Shown: piece by piece, positions 12,811 to 13,755 of the stretch
Layout of the letters: every line of letters starts with the position of its first letter
Position numbering within the stretch: the stretch's first letter is position 1
Origin: an uncultured Bacilli bacterium
Lineage (GTDB): Bacteria > Bacillota_I > Bacilli_A > RF39 > UBA660
Assembly (NCBI GenBank): GCA_947624535.1
Contig: CANQKU010000020.1
Coordinates: 1 to 13,755, forward strand
Length of the DNA stretch: 13,755 bases
Direction: 5' to 3'
The notes under the pieces: model-generated
The model's database searches: none
What the model was told of the DNA's origin: nothing
The model's input: only the letters and a program-made list of their open reading frames with translations
Translations under genes and position numbers: made by a program

Positions 12811-13199
12811 TATTTTCTCCTCAAACGAAGTTTTTTAATAGCTTGATAGGCTTTTGTCTCTTCGTCTGATTTTTCTTTAGTTGTTGATAAAATAGACTCT
12901 AATAAAGAAATATCTTTTACACATACTTGTGGTGTTACTTCCTTGCAACAAGGGCAATATTCCTCTTTTTCTTGGTATACTGAAGTTTCAAAAGCATATG
13001 GTTCAAATACCATTTTTGGTGAATAACAAGCTAGACAAATAAATTCAGAAAATACTAGTTTTGATGGTGGTATATTAGAATTTTCTTCTTCAACTACTTC
13101 TTCTACTTTTATTTTTTCTTGTTCTTTTTTAATTTGTTTTTTCGCTTGTTTAGATCTATTACGAATTTCTTTACGTTTTTTAGACATTTTTTTACTCAT
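12810..13199 (-). CDS. Conserved-position Cys-rich hypothetical protein (possible zinc ribbon)
   Basis: I do not recognise this 129-residue protein. The N terminus (1-30) is strongly basic, then acidic (33-40), followed by a domain with paired cysteines: Cys55-x2-Cys58 (CLAC), Cys82-x-Cys84-Cys85 (CPCC) and Cys93. The two knuckles about 24 residues apart suggest one zinc site. The C terminus (KKLRLRRK) is basic again. Basic tails and a zinc knuckle fit a ribosome- or RNA-associated protein, as does sitting between prfA and prmC, but this is inference. Its ATG overlaps the prfA end by 8 nt (ATGAGTAA) with AAAGGAG 11 nt upstream; an in-frame ATG four codons later is further away. Confidence 0.75.
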   Translation of the reverse strand: MSKKMSKKRKEIRNRSKQAKKQIKKEQEKIKVEEVVEEENSNIPPSKLVFSEFICLACYSPKMVFEPYAFETSVYQEKEEYCPCCKEVTPQVCVKDISLLESILSTTKEKSDEETKAYQAIKKLRLRRK

Positions 13200-13755
13200 T
13201 TTCTTCCATTCTCCTTTTTTGATCTTCTGAAATTAAAGCTTGAATAATTTCTTCTAAATCTCCATCCATTACTCTATCTAGTTGCTTAGTTGTAAATCCA
13301 ATTCTATGATCGGTAACTCTATTTTGGGGATAATTATAAGTTCTAATTTTTTCAGCACGATCGCCTGTACCTATTTTACTTCTTCTCATTTGACCTTGTT
13401 CTTCTTCTAATTTTTGTTGTTGTTGTTCATAAAGACGAATTTTAAGCACTTTCATAGCTTGCTCTTTATTTTGAATTTGACTTCTTTCATTTTGACAAGT
13501 TACTACTGTATTTGTTGGAAGATGGGTAATTCTTACGGCTGAGTCTGTAGTGTTTACGCCTTGTCCTCCACAGCCACTAGATCTATAAATATCAATTCGT
13601 AAGTCATTAGGATTAATTTCTATATTTACGTCATCAGCAACTTCTGGCATAACTAAAACTGTTGCTGTTGAAGTTTGAAGTCTTCCATTTGACTCAGTAA
13701 CAGGTACTCTTTGAACTCGGTGTGAGCCACTTTCATATTTAAGTTTCGAATAAGC
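13192..13755 (-). CDS. prfA: Peptide chain release factor 1 (RF1), C-terminal part
   Basis: The 187 visible residues run in frame to the window edge; the N-terminal half, including the stop-codon-reading PxT motif, lies outside. RF1 reads UAA/UAG and triggers peptidyl-tRNA hydrolysis. Visible are KYESGSHRVQRVP, TSTATVLVMP, the catalytic loop SSGCGGQGVNTTDSAVR and the RF1-specific GDRAEKIRTYNYPQNRVTDH; RF2 differs in these. The residues flanking GGQ (Cys before, Gly after) differ from the Ala/His of E. coli RF1. The downstream prmC modifies the GGQ Gln. The ATG inside the frame at 13650 is internal and not the start. Confidence 0.96.
   Translation of the reverse strand, partial: AYSKLKYESGSHRVQRVPVTESNGRLQTSTATVLVMPEVADDVNIEINPNDLRIDIYRSSGCGGQGVNTTDSAVRITHLPTNTVVTCQNERSQIQNKEQAMKVLKIRLYEQQQQKLEEEQGQMRRSKIGTGDRAEKIRTYNYPQNRVTDHRIGFTTKQLDRVMDGDLEEIIQALISEDQKRRMEENE

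Noticed and set aside
1..13755. CRISPR arrays, tRNA/rRNA genes, insertion sequences or prophage genes
   Set aside because: No spaced direct repeats, no transposase or integrase frames, and no cloverleaf or rRNA-like sequence seen; the window is core chromosome plus the agr module.

Overview
The window is AT-rich chromosomal DNA from a low-G+C, Gram-positive, endospore-forming Firmicute. The evidence is three sporulation genes (spoIIR, spoIIQ, spoIIID), an Mbl/MreB actin, a TagO-type lipid-carrier transferase, long HPF, and strong AGGAGG-type ribosome binding sites. TGA and TAA both serve as stops, so the standard bacterial code fits. Much of the order matches the Bacillus core from memory (prfA-prmC-spoIIR-mntP; ywzB-murAA-spoIIQ-spoIIID-mbl; hpf next to secA). 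This supports class Bacilli or a relative; I cannot name a genus.

Layout, read on the minus strand from the right end. (1) 13755-10828 is a tight cluster: prfA (C-terminal part), a small Cys-rich protein, prmC, spoIIR, mntP, closed by a clear terminator at 10746-10774. (2) 10703-9450 is murA, followed by a degenerate SGNH-fold membrane protein and a small cupin with its own strong promoter. (3) 8183-7298 holds rpmE (L31), rpiB and a DUF1146/YwzB-like membrane protein. (4) 7247-5247 holds spoIIQ, spoIIID and mbl, the conserved sporulation/cell-shape block. (5) 5147-4065 is a tagO/wecA-like transferase. (6) 3982-1140 is a complete agr-type peptide quorum-sensing module in an unusual split layout: agrA-agrC on the minus strand converge on agrB-agrD on the plus strand, with a shared bidirectional terminator. 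agrD (40 codons) encodes a precursor with a CLWFL core followed by DEPE. (7) A cold-shock protein gene is divergent from agrB across a 242-bp intergenic region carrying a two-copy, 21-bp-period repeat that resembles an AgrA/LytTR operator. (8) The left end is hpf, its terminator, and the first codons of a downstream gene (possibly secA).

AgrB should process AgrD into a thiolactone peptide; AgrC senses it and phosphorylates AgrA, whose LytTR domain probably acts at the agrB/csp intergenic repeat. SpoIIR, SpoIIQ and SpoIIID are the forespore-to-mother-cell signal, the engulfment channel/scaffold and the mother-cell regulator. PrmC modifies the RF1 product of the upstream prfA. Two genome-wide habits stand out: terminator hairpins that include the upstream gene's stop codon, and promoters whose -10 box almost touches the ribosome binding site.
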